A stretch of DNA of 8,520 bases. Source: an uncultured Actinomycetes bacterium. GTDB lineage: Bacteria; Actinomycetota; Actinomycetes; S36-B12. Within the stretch, counting starts at the first letter, position 1. The number at the start of each line of letters is the position of its first letter. Below are positions 1 through 6,546 of this stretch, piece after piece. The notes under the pieces are model-generated. The model did no database searches and was not told where the DNA came from. It saw nothing but the letters and a program-made list of their open reading frames with translations. The position numbers and the translations under genes are program-made. The stretch lies in assembly GCA_937902285.1 (NCBI GenBank), contig CALGTB010000104.1, positions 1 to 8,520 of the forward strand, read 5' to 3'.

Positions 1-1
1 C

Positions 2-91
2 GACTACGACGGCGTCCCCGACCTGGAGGCCCTGTGCGCGGCCATCGAGGTCTCGCTGGCCGAACTGGTGGCGGCGGTCCAGCCCGCGTAG
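2..91 (+). CDS. 3' end of an unidentified gene (last 29 residues)
   Basis: The frame is open from the window edge to a TAG stop at 89-91, and 28 of 29 sense codons end in G or C, which marks it as real coding sequence in this genome. The visible C-terminus reads as an acidic start (DYDGVPDLEAL) followed by an amphipathic helix ending AAVQPA. That is too little to name a family. A C-terminal helix of this kind would fit many small cytoplasmic enzymes, including low-molecular-weight phosphatases, but this is only a loose resemblance. The gene ends 35 nt before the hairpin at 127-157 and is probably a separate transcription unit from the TerC operon. Confidence 0.7.
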   Translation, partial: DYDGVPDLEALCAAIEVSLAELVAAVQPA

Positions 92-126
92 GTCGACCTC
101 GCCGTGCTCCCGGGTGGGAGAACCGT

Positions 127-157
127 GCACTTTCGGGGGTTTTTCGCCCGGAAGTGC
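127..157 (+). terminator. Hairpin downstream of the partial gene, terminator-like or dispersed palindrome
   Basis: An 11-bp stem pairs 127-137 with 147-157 (one G-T pair) around a 9-nt loop that carries a run of five T. There is no T tract after the stem, so it is not a classical intrinsic terminator, though actinobacterial terminators often lack one. A second, bulged hairpin follows at about 164-188. The position between the stop at 91 and the promoter-like element at 198 fits transcription termination. The GCACTTTCGGG arm could also belong to an intergenic repeat family. Confidence 0.45.
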
Positions 158-197
158 GCCGTTGTCCCGTTCTCCGGGAGAAACGGACGAGCGCGAC

Positions 198-226
198 TTG
201 CACGCGGGCGGGTCCCGTGTCAGAGT
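198..226 (+). promoter_or_regulatory. Candidate promoter for the riboswitch-terC transcript
   Basis: A TTGCAC hexamer at 198-203 (good -35 match) is followed after 17 nt by CAGAGT at 221-226 (three of six matches to TATAAT). The predicted start of transcription, about 6-9 nt further on, falls at 232-235, exactly where the riboswitch P1 helix begins at 236. The agreement in position is the main support, because the -10 element on its own is weak. Confidence 0.4.
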
Positions 227-235
227 CGGAGGAGT

Positions 236-325
236 CAAGGGGAGTATCCCTACTCCAATGGTCGTCAATACGGTGCTCCGGCACCCGGCCCTTGGGCCGG
301 CCTCAGGCCGGCGGGAGAGACCTTG
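236..325 (+). ncRNA. yybP-ykoY manganese riboswitch
   Basis: The conserved elements of the yybP-ykoY class are present in order. The L1 box is GGGGAGTA (239-246), the central segment is GTCGTCAATACGGTG (261-275), and the L3-type box GAGACC at about 318-322 leads into the closing strand. P1 is CAAGG (236-240) paired with CCTTG (321-325). Internal hairpins include GTGC-TCCG-GCAC (273-284) and a GC-rich helix around 285-300. This class binds Mn2+ and commonly controls TerC/YkoY-type and MntP exporters. Here it lies 29 nt upstream of a terC gene, which is the expected context. Confidence 0.92.
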
Positions 326-350
326 TGCCGTTCAACGACGACACAAGGAG
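321..350 (+). promoter_or_regulatory. Riboswitch expression platform: P1 strand versus Shine-Dalgarno sequestering helix
   Basis: The 3' strand of P1, CCTTGTG (321-327), is perfectly complementary over 7 bp to CACAAGG (342-348), which contains most of the terC ribosome binding site AAGGAG (345-350). The CCTTG segment cannot pair with both the 5' P1 strand and the ribosome site. Formation of P1, which Mn2+ favours in this class, would therefore free the ribosome site, and without Mn2+ it would be masked. The arrangement predicts a translational ON switch. The pairing is seen directly in the sequence; the switching behaviour is inferred. Confidence 0.7.
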
Positions 351-354
351 CTCC

Positions 355-1344
355 ATGGACGTCTCACTCTGGGTCTGGGCCGCGCTCATCGCCGCCATCG
401 TGGCGATGCTGCTCATCGACCTGTTCATGCACCGCGACGCGCACGAGATCCGCCTCCGCGAGGCCGCGACCTGGTCGGTCATCTGGGTGGCCATCGGACT
501 CGTGGTCGGCGTGGTCATCTGGTGGGGCTACGGATCGGAGTTCGGCCTCCAGTACTACGCCGGCTACGTCATCGAGAAGTCCCTCGCCGTCGACAACGTC
601 TTCGTCTGGGCGGTGATCTTCGGCTACTTCGCGGTTCCGAAGCAGTACCAGCACCGGGTGCTCTTCTACGGCGTCGTCGGTGCCCTCGTGTTCCGCGCGA
701 TCTTCATCGCGGCCGGCTCGGCCCTGATCGCCAGCGCCGCCTGGGTGCTCTACATCTTCGGCGCGTTCCTCATCCTCACCGGCCTGCGCATGCTGCGCCA
801 GCGCAACGAGCACATCGACATGTCGCAGTCGAAGACGCTCAGGCTGTTCCGCCGGTTCGTGCCCACGACCGACGAGTACCACGGTCAGCGCTTCTGGATC
901 CGCCGCAACGGCGTGCTGCTGGCCACCCCTTTGCTCGCCGTGCTGGTGATCGTCGAGGTCACCGACATCATCTTCGCGGTCGACTCCATCCCGGCCATCT
1001 TCGCCGTGACCCAGGAGCCGTTCCTCGTCTTCGCCAGCAACGCCTTCGCCATCCTGGGCCTGCGAGCGATGTACTTCCTGCTCGCCGACCTCATGCACCG
1101 ATTCGTGTACCTGAAGCTCGGGCTGTCGTTCGTCCTCGTGTGGGTCGGCATCAAGATGATCGTCAGCCATGCGTGGGTGACGATCCCGACGCTGCTCAGC
1201 CTGGGCATCGTCGTGGCCATCATCACGGCCTCGGTCGTCGCCAGCCTGCTGGCCACCCGCAGCCGACCCGATGAAGCAGCGGCCGATGCAGCAGCCGAGG
1301 AAGCGGGCGACGCGGTCGGGCAGAGGGAGGACGCGCATGACTAG
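355..1344 (+). CDS. TerC/Alx-family integral membrane protein, likely Mn2+ exporter
   Basis: This 329-residue polytopic membrane protein belongs to the TerC (YkoY/Alx/MeeY) family. The hallmark acidic motifs are both present: EKSLAVDNVFVW near residues 74-85 and EVTDIIFAVDSIPAIFA near 201-217, followed by SNAFAILGLRAMYF (228-241). About eight to nine hydrophobic segments are visible, and the C-terminal tail after residue 300 is Ala/Glu-rich and soluble. Length is normal for the family. The ATG at 355 is chosen because AAGGAG lies 4 nt upstream and the frame before it is riboswitch RNA. Family members export Mn2+ or supply metal to exported enzymes, and the upstream Mn riboswitch strongly supports a manganese role. 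A tellurite function, suggested by the family name, is not supported here. Its stop overlaps the next start by 8 nt. Confidence 0.93.
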   Translation: MDVSLWVWAALIAAIVAMLLIDLFMHRDAHEIRLREAATWSVIWVAIGLVVGVVIWWGYGSEFGLQYYAGYVIEKSLAVDNVFVWAVIFGYFAVPKQYQHRVLFYGVVGALVFRAIFIAAGSALIASAAWVLYIFGAFLILTGLRMLRQRNEHIDMSQSKTLRLFRRFVPTTDEYHGQRFWIRRNGVLLATPLLAVLVIVEVTDIIFAVDSIPAIFAVTQEPFLVFASNAFAILGLRAMYFLLADLMHRFVYLKLGLSFVLVWVGIKMIVSHAWVTIPTLLSLGIVVAIITASVVASLLATRSRPDEAAADAAAEEAGDAVGQREDAHD

Positions 1345-1612
1345 GGCCGCGATCGCGACCCAGTGGCGACGCCTGCCGCACCCCCTGCGCTGGGTCGGGG
1401 CGGCCGTCGGCGGGGGCGCGTGCGTCCTGGCCGGACTCGTCCTCATGGTGCTGCCCGGCCCCGGCATCCCCCTGCTGATCCTGGGCCTGCTCATCCTCGC
1501 CACGGAGTTCGTCTGGGCCGAGACCCTCCTGCAGCACGTCAAGCGCAGGAGCGCCTCGATGGCGTCAACGGTCTCCGACCGCCTCGGAGCACGACGAAGG
1601 AGAACCCCATGA
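1337..1612 (+). CDS. Small PGPGW-type (TIGR02611-like) membrane protein
   Basis: A 91-residue protein starts at ATG 1337, which overlaps the end of terC, with GGGAGG six nt upstream. A basic N-terminus precedes one long hydrophobic hairpin at residues 18-60. It contains the glycine-proline turn VLPGPGIPLLILGLLILATEF (38-58), the signature of the PGPGW family of putative transmembrane proteins. The C-terminus is strongly basic (RRR). The biochemical role of this family is not established. The overlap with terC and the 4-nt overlap with the following lipoprotein gene mean the three are almost certainly co-translated, so expression should follow the Mn riboswitch. The family assignment rests on the motif and size only. 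Confidence 0.85.
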   Translation: MTRAAIATQWRRLPHPLRWVGAAVGGGACVLAGLVLMVLPGPGIPLLILGLLILATEFVWAETLLQHVKRRSASMASTVSDRLGARRRRTP

Positions 1613-2022
1613 ACCGCACCCGCACGGCACCTCGCGTGGCACGCGTCCTGCTCATCCCCGTCGCGGCGCTGGCACTCGCCGGCTGCGGCTCGATCCAGGA
1701 GGCGGTCGACGGTGCCCAGGGCGCCGTCGACGCCGCCCAGTCGGTGCTGCAGGCTCCTCAGCAGATCGGCGCCGCCTGCGAGTCCGCCGTCGCCGCCCTC
1801 GCCCCCGGCCTGCCGGCCGCCGAGGCGCGTGCGGCCCTCGACGAGTCGACCGCCCTGCTCGACGCGGCACTCGGAGGCGCGGCGTCCCTCCCCGGCATCT
1901 CCGACGTGCGCGACGCGTTCGTCTCTGCAGCCGAGTCGCTCACCTCGGGGGTCGACAGTGCCTCGACGGAGGCCGCCCGCAATGCCGTGTCGACGGCGTG
2001 CGCGGCCTTCACCGGCCAGTAG
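1609..2022 (+). CDS. Hypothetical lipoprotein, alanine-rich
   Basis: This 137-residue protein starts at ATG 1609, sharing ATGA with the previous stop, with AAGGAG at 1597-1602. A basic N-terminus and hydrophobic stretch lead to the lipobox LALAGC, giving lipid-modified Cys26. It is therefore expected on the outer face of the cytoplasmic membrane. The mature part is predicted to be mostly helical, rich in Ala, Asp and Gln, with a short quasi-repeat (VDGAQGAVDAAQSVL). Two further cysteines, 57 and 131, could form a disulfide. I recognise no family. As the third gene of the terC operon it may assist metal export or an exported metalloprotein, but nothing in its sequence shows a metal site. It ends only 6 nt from the stop of the convergent hydrolase gene. 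Confidence 0.85.
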   Translation: MNRTRTAPRVARVLLIPVAALALAGCGSIQEAVDGAQGAVDAAQSVLQAPQQIGAACESAVAALAPGLPAAEARAALDESTALLDAALGGAASLPGISDVRDAFVSAAESLTSGVDSASTEAARNAVSTACAAFTGQ

Positions 2023-2028
2023 CCGCGG

Positions 2029-3006
2029 TCACGAGCCCCCGCGCAGGAAGTCGAGCACGAGGCGCGCGACGCGCACCGGATGCTGGAACAGGAACGAGTG
2101 CCCCGCACCGGCGACGAGCCGGAGGCGGGCATCGGGGATCCGGTCGGCGATGATCCGGCTGTTCGCCGCCGGGGTGACGACGTCGCGGGCGCCCGTCACC
2201 ACCAGTGTCGGCGCCGCGATGCTCTCGAGGGCCTGGAGGTTCGACGACGAGGCGAGCCAGGGGTCCTCGGCCCTGACCATCGCGTCGTAGGTGCGCTGCG
2301 GCGTCGACTCGTCCGGGTACCGGCCGCTCTCGACGGCGTCCGTGAGCCGCACGACGAACTGGCGCCCGGCCGACTGCGCGCATGGCGTGCGCGGATAGTT
2401 CGTCGCGAGGTAGGCGGCGATGCTGCCGTCGGAGTCGCTGTCGGCCTCCTGGACCCACCGCGGTCCCAGCACGGTCTCCGGTCCACCGGGATTGGTGCCG
2501 GCGAGCACGAGGCGGCGCACCGAGCCGGGGTGCCTGATGGCCAGCTGCTGGGCGACGAAGCCGCCCATCGACCAGCCGAGCACGTCCGGACGTGCGAGGC
2601 CGAGCTCGGCGATCAGGTCGGCGGTCCAGTCGGCCATGGCGGGGAAGGTGATGCGCGAGGGCGCCGGGCCGGAGAGGCCGAGTCCGGGGTAGTCCATGAC
2701 GATGACCCGCCGGCTGCGGGCCAGTCCGGCGAGCAGGGCCGGGTCCCACTCCGCCATCGGCGAGCCGGTGCCGTTGAGCAGGAGCAGGGGCTCGCCGCTG
2801 CCGACCTCCGCCCACGCGATGCGGGTGCCGGCCGCCGCCACCGTGGATACGTCCAGCCGGACGCCGGATCCCGCACTCGACGGCACGGTGGTGCACCCGT
2901 CAGCGCGGGTCGAGGGTCTGGGTGCGGCTCCCGCCGCCGCAGCAACCGACGGCGTACTGACGGCGACGAGGGCGAGCAGGACCGCGGCCGCAGCGGTGCG
3001 GATCAC
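2029..3006 (-). CDS. Exported alpha/beta-fold hydrolase
   Basis: A 325-residue alpha/beta hydrolase starts at GTG 3006. The N-terminus (residues 1-26) is a signal peptide rich in Ala and Val with an AAA-type cleavage region and no lipobox, so the enzyme is probably secreted or periplasm-like. The catalytic triad is complete: nucleophile Ser146 in GWSMGG, Asp275 in GARDVV and His303 in GAGHSF. The oxyanion-loop region is NGTGS near residues 78-82. Cys38 and Cys209 could form a disulfide. The substrate cannot be told from sequence; esterase or lipase activity is typical. The start lies 1 nt after the stop of the upstream membrane-protein gene and has no good ribosome site of its own, which points to translational coupling. 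It is the last gene of the minus-strand operon. Confidence 0.9.
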   Translation of the reverse strand: MIRTAAAAVLLALVAVSTPSVAAAAGAAPRPSTRADGCTTVPSSAGSGVRLDVSTVAAAGTRIAWAEVGSGEPLLLLNGTGSPMAEWDPALLAGLARSRRVIVMDYPGLGLSGPAPSRITFPAMADWTADLIAELGLARPDVLGWSMGGFVAQQLAIRHPGSVRRLVLAGTNPGGPETVLGPRWVQEADSDSDGSIAAYLATNYPRTPCAQSAGRQFVVRLTDAVESGRYPDESTPQRTYDAMVRAEDPWLASSSNLQALESIAAPTLVVTGARDVVTPAANSRIIADRIPDARLRLVAGAGHSFLFQHPVRVARLVLDFLRGGS

Positions 3007-3007
3007 G

Positions 3008-3484
3008 TCAGGCGGCAGCCGCGCGCTCCGCGGCTGCGGCCGTCGACTTCGCCTTGATGTAGGCGCTCGACTGCAGGTTGAACATCAGCCAGAGCACGAC
3101 GATGTCCACCGGGACCGTCAGCAGCATGCGCATGACGTAGCCCTGGAAGAGGTAGGCGACGCCGCCGATGATGTTGAGGGCGATGAGCACCGCCATGACG
3201 ATGCGGGCCCAGTTGCGCCCCTGCCACAGGTAGGCGGCCACGACGATCCTGAACAGCGCCAGCGCGATGATCACGGCGCCGGCGAGGAACACGCCGATGA
3301 GGAGGAGGGAACCGGCGATGTCGGTGACGCCCTGCTCCTGGAGGCTCGCCTCCAGCCCCTCGGCGATCCCCGAGCGCGACATCGAGAAGGCCGCGGCGAT
3401 GAGGTCGAGGCCGGACACGATCGCGACGACCGCGGCGATCCACTGGAGGATCACCGCGATGCTCAGGCTGACCGGTCTGCTCAT
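3008..3484 (-). CDS. Hypothetical four-helix membrane protein
   Basis: This 158-residue protein has four predicted membrane helices at about residues 7-33, 56-85, 92-113 and 119-137, a GRNWARI segment before helix 3, and an Ala/Lys/Glu-rich tail. The GRNWARI pattern is common in small uncharacterised actinobacterial membrane proteins, and I cannot assign a function. The ATG at 3484 lies 27 nt after the dprE2 stop. No Shine-Dalgarno is visible before it. A TACCCT hexamer 7 nt before the ATG could be a -10 for a leaderless transcript, but no matching -35 is seen. It precedes the hydrolase by 1 nt, so these two are one unit and probably the tail of the ubiA-dprE operon. Confidence 0.8.
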   Translation of the reverse strand: MSRPVSLSIAVILQWIAAVVAIVSGLDLIAAAFSMSRSGIAEGLEASLQEQGVTDIAGSLLLIGVFLAGAVIIALALFRIVVAAYLWQGRNWARIVMAVLIALNIIGGVAYLFQGYVMRMLLTVPVDIVVLWLMFNLQSSAYIKAKSTAAAAERAAAA

Positions 3485-3511
3485 GGTCGTGAGGGTACGC
3501 CGACCGGGGCC

Positions 3512-4270
3512 CTACATGCGGAGCTTGCGGAAGACCGGCCGCGGCAGCAGCTTCACCGCGGACATCACGTAGCGCAGCTGCGCCGGTGCGTAGACGGTGC
3601 CGCGCCCCCGGCGCAGGCTCGCGACGATCACGTCGGCGACGTCCTCCGGCGTGACGGCCATGGGTGCCGGGTCGCGACCCTCGGTCATCCGGCCGATGAC
3701 GAACCCGGCCCGGACCACGAGCACATGGACGCCCGACCCGTGCAGGGCGTCGCTCAGCCCCTGGGCGAAGGCGTCGAGTCCCGACTTGGTCGATCCGTAG
3801 ACGAAGTTCGCGCGCCGGGCGCGGTCCCCGGCGACGCTCGACAGGACGACCAGGCTGCCGTGGCCCTGGAGGCGCAGCCTCCGGGCGGCATGCAGTCCGG
3901 TGCTGAGCATGGCCGTGTAGTTGATCGTCGCGACCGTCACCGCGAGGCTCGGGTCCGCCTCGGACACGTCCTGGTCCCCCAGGATCCCGAACGCGAGCAG
4001 GACCAGGTCGATGTCACCGCCATCGAAGACGCTGTCGATGAGCATGCCGTGGCCGTCGGTGTCCGTGGCCTCGAACGGAACCTGGACCACGCCCGAGAAG
4101 CCCTCTGCTGACAGCGCGGCCACGGCGGCATCCAGCCGCTCGGACGGGCGTCCGGCGAGGACGATCCTGCGCAGCCGGCTGCGCGGAAGGCGGCGGACCG
4201 TGGCGAGGGCGATCTCGCTGGTGCCGCCGAGGACGAGGACAGCCTGGGGCTCGCCGAGGGCGTCGATCAC
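3512..4270 (-). CDS. dprE2: Decaprenylphosphoryl-2-keto-ribose reductase (SDR)
   Basis: This NADH-dependent short-chain dehydrogenase performs the second half of C2 epimerisation, reducing decaprenylphosphoryl-2-keto-ribose to decaprenylphosphoryl-arabinose. The 252-residue length matches the mycobacterial enzyme (about 254). Visible features are the nucleotide-binding loop LGGTSEIA (14-21), INYTA near 116-120, Ser145, and catalytic YxxxK as Tyr158 and Lys162 within RRANFVYGSTKSGLDAF. The C-terminal FRKLRM resembles the FRKLPI end of the mycobacterial protein. The GTG start at 4270 overlaps the dprE1 stop (GTGA) and has AAGGAG 9 nt upstream (4280-4285). The tight coupling with dprE1 fits their joint action. 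An open extension upstream is only the antisense-like frame through dprE1. Confidence 0.93.
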   Translation of the reverse strand: MIDALGEPQAVLVLGGTSEIALATVRRLPRSRLRRIVLAGRPSERLDAAVAALSAEGFSGVVQVPFEATDTDGHGMLIDSVFDGGDIDLVLLAFGILGDQDVSEADPSLAVTVATINYTAMLSTGLHAARRLRLQGHGSLVVLSSVAGDRARRANFVYGSTKSGLDAFAQGLSDALHGSGVHVLVVRAGFVIGRMTEGRDPAPMAVTPEDVADVIVASLRRGRGTVYAPAQLRYVMSAVKLLPRPVFRKLRM

Positions 4271-5640
4271 AGCTGCAGTCTCCTTGCGAGGTCGGACGTG
4301 AACACGCCGTCGGGGTCCAGCTCGTCGCGCGCACGCCGCCACTCCGACAGTCGAGGGTACGACGCGGCCATCATCTCCGGTGACATGCGCGAGTCCTTGG
4401 CGAGGTACAGGCGCCCGCCGGCCGCGAGGACGAGCTCGTCGAGTCCGTCGAGGGTCGATGCCAGCCCGGGCACGGCGGCGGGCACGTCGATCGCGAGTGT
4501 CCACCCGGGCTGCGGGAAGGACAGGGGAGCCGGGTTCGCGGCCCCGAACCGCTTGAGGACGGTCACCGGCGAGAACGCGCCGATGCGGCGCAGGCGATCC
4601 AGGGTCGCCGCGACGAGGTGGCCCGCGTCGTCGGGGATCGAGAACTGGTACTGCAGGAAGCCGGCAGGACCGTAGCCGCGGTTCCAGTCCTGCAGGACGT
4701 CGAGCGGATGGAAGAACGTCGCAATCTGCTGCAGTTCCGCGAGCCGGTGCTTCGGTGCCTTGCGGAACCACGCCTCGTTGAAGGCGCGCATGGTCAGCGG
4801 GTTCACCAGGCCGCTGGGCATGATGTCGGGCACCGTGGCCATCACCTTGGGGTGGTAGGCGAGCGGCTCGGAGCGCAGTTTGGGCGGGAGAGCATCGGCA
4901 GTCGCGTGGTCGCCGCGCGTGAGGACGCCTCGCCCCGAGGGGTGCGCGCTGTCGACCCAGGCCACGCTGTAGCGGTAGGCGTCGTCGCCGGTGAGCATCC
5001 GGGACATGAGGTCGTCGAGGTCGGCGGTCCGGTCGGTGTCCACGCTGACCAGTGAGCTCGAGATCGGGATGAGGTCGAAGGTGGCCTCGGTCATGACGCC
5101 GGTCAGGCCCATGCCACCGACCGTCGCCCAGAACGCTTCCGGCTCCTGCTCGGGACCCAGGCGATGCTCGACTCCCCGACCGTCGATGAGGGTCAACGCG
5201 GAGACATGCGAGCCGAACGTCCCCTCGACGTGGTGGTTCTTGCCGTGGACGTCGGCCGCGATGGCACCGCCGACAGTGACCATGCGGGTCCCGGGGGTCA
5301 CGGGCACGAAGAATCCCTGCGGCACGATGACCTTGAGCAGGGCGTCGAGGCTCACACCCGCCCCGACGGTGACCGTGCCCGCCTCGCGGTCGAGGTCGAT
5401 CTGCGCCAGCGCCGCCAGGTCCAGGACGGTGGCACCGCCGGACTGGGCCGCGTCGCCGTAGGACCGTCCGAGGCCTCGGGCGAGGAGACCCCGCGACGTC
5501 GCCTTCGCCACGGCCTCCTGCACGTCAGCAACCGAGGTGACGCGCTCCACCGTCGCCGTCGATGGGGCCGTCCGTCCCCAGCCGGTGAGCAGCGTCTCTC
5601 CGGCGCGAGGGGCGAGCGGGGACGCAGGGGACGACGGCAT
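4267..5640 (-). CDS. dprE1: Decaprenylphosphoryl-ribose 2-oxidase (FAD)
   Basis: This 457-residue FAD-linked oxidase of the PCMH/VAO type oxidises C2 of decaprenylphosphoryl-ribose, the first half of the epimerisation to the arabinose donor. FAD-binding signatures are clear: ARGLGRSYGDAAQ (54-66), PGTRMVTVGGAIAADVHGKNHH (116-137, with His132) and GGMGLTGVM (175-183). Substrate-domain blocks shared with the mycobacterial enzyme include LPPKLRSEPL (251-260), NRGYGPAGFLQYQF (320-333) and YLAKDSR with Lys415. At the site of the mycobacterial benzothiazinone-reactive Cys387 this protein has Ala383 (TLAIDVP). The ATG at 5640 lies 3 nt after the ubiA stop with a poor ribosome site, so it is probably coupled to ubiA. 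The end overlaps dprE2 by 4 nt. Confidence 0.95.
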   Translation of the reverse strand: MPSSPASPLAPRAGETLLTGWGRTAPSTATVERVTSVADVQEAVAKATSRGLLARGLGRSYGDAAQSGGATVLDLAALAQIDLDREAGTVTVGAGVSLDALLKVIVPQGFFVPVTPGTRMVTVGGAIAADVHGKNHHVEGTFGSHVSALTLIDGRGVEHRLGPEQEPEAFWATVGGMGLTGVMTEATFDLIPISSSLVSVDTDRTADLDDLMSRMLTGDDAYRYSVAWVDSAHPSGRGVLTRGDHATADALPPKLRSEPLAYHPKVMATVPDIMPSGLVNPLTMRAFNEAWFRKAPKHRLAELQQIATFFHPLDVLQDWNRGYGPAGFLQYQFSIPDDAGHLVAATLDRLRRIGAFSPVTVLKRFGAANPAPLSFPQPGWTLAIDVPAAVPGLASTLDGLDELVLAAGGRLYLAKDSRMSPEMMAASYPRLSEWRRARDELDPDGVFTSDLARRLQL

Positions 5641-5643
5641 GCC

Positions 5644-6546
5644 TCAGAATCCCACGGAACCGAGGGTGAAGAGAACCAGCCAGGCCACGCCCGTCGCCAT
5701 GAGCGCCCAGTCGTGCAGGACGACGTCCTCCGGGGCCTCGGCCTCGCCTCGGTCGACGTCCACCGCGTAGCGCAGCAGCCCCATGACGAAGGGGAGGACA
5801 CTCCAGGCCGCCCAGGGAGCCGACGAGGGGGCACTGCCCACCTCAAAGGCCCACAGGCAGTACGCGGTGATGGTCACTGCGGCGGCGATGGCCCACACGA
5901 AGCGCAGGTAGCTGAGCGTGTACCCCGTCAGGCTGCGGCGCATCGCCACGACGGGCGCGCCGGGCTCGGGCTCCCGGCTCCCTCGAGTCAGTTCGCTGTA
6001 GCGCTTCCCTGCCGCCATGAACAGCGAGCCGAAGCCGGCGACGATGAGGAACCACTGCGAGATAGGAAGCTCCGACGCAACGCCGCCGGCAATCGCTCGA
6101 AGCAGGAAGCCCATCGCCAGCAGGACGAGCTCGATCACCGGCTCGTTCTTCAGCCACAGGCTGTAGGACGTCGTGAACACGAAGTAGCAGACGAGCACCG
6201 CCAGCAGCCCGACGTTGACGCTGAGCGCCAGTGCCAGAGCGGCAATGGCCAGGACGGCAGCGAGAACAGCCGCGAGGGTCGGGGACAGGTCGCCGGACGC
6301 GATCGGGCGTCGGCACTTGACCGGGTGCGCCCGATCCGACTCGACGTCTCGGAGATCGTTGATGACGTACGTCGAGCTGGAGATGAGGCAGAAGGCGACG
6401 AAGGCGAGCAGGCTGGGCACGAGGACAGCCGGCTTGAAGATGTCTCCAGCGGCGAGCGGTGCGGCGAAGACCAGCGCGTTCTTGAGCCATTGCCTCGGCC
6501 GCATCGCTGCGACCACCGCCACGGGAAGCGAGCGGCGACTATCCAT
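5644..6546 (-). CDS. ubiA: Decaprenyl-phosphate phosphoribosyltransferase (UbiA family)
   Basis: This 300-residue polytopic prenyltransferase transfers 5-phosphoribose from PRPP to decaprenyl phosphate, the first committed step toward the arabinose donor. The family's Asp-rich motif is NDLRDVESDR (63-72). The second conserved region is YSLWLKNEPVIE (128-139) followed by GFLLRAIAGG (146-155), where Glu139 stands at the position that is also Glu in the mycobacterial protein. Further blocks shared with mycobacterial UbiA are AGKRYSEL (179-186), YTLSYLRFVW and RYAVDVDRG (from residue 259). Length is close to the mycobacterial 302. The ATG at 6546 is preceded by GGAG (6551-6554), 4 nt away, and overlaps the upstream stop by 8 nt. 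dprE1 follows after 3 nt. The enzyme is expected in the cytoplasmic membrane. Confidence 0.95.
   Translation of the reverse strand: MDSRRSLPVAVVAAMRPRQWLKNALVFAAPLAAGDIFKPAVLVPSLLAFVAFCLISSSTYVINDLRDVESDRAHPVKCRRPIASGDLSPTLAAVLAAVLAIAALALALSVNVGLLAVLVCYFVFTTSYSLWLKNEPVIELVLLAMGFLLRAIAGGVASELPISQWFLIVAGFGSLFMAAGKRYSELTRGSREPEPGAPVVAMRRSLTGYTLSYLRFVWAIAAAVTITAYCLWAFEVGSAPSSAPWAAWSVLPFVMGLLRYAVDVDRGEAEAPEDVVLHDWALMATGVAWLVLFTLGSVGF

Noticed and set aside
34..354. N-terminal extension of the TerC protein back to 34
   Set aside because: It would cross the end of the upstream gene, the hairpin and the riboswitch; the ATG at 355 has a ribosome site and the normal family N-terminus.
3512..4771. DprE2 extended N-terminally to 4771
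   Set aside because: The extra part is an alternative frame of dprE1; the GTG at 4270 yields the conserved length and start.
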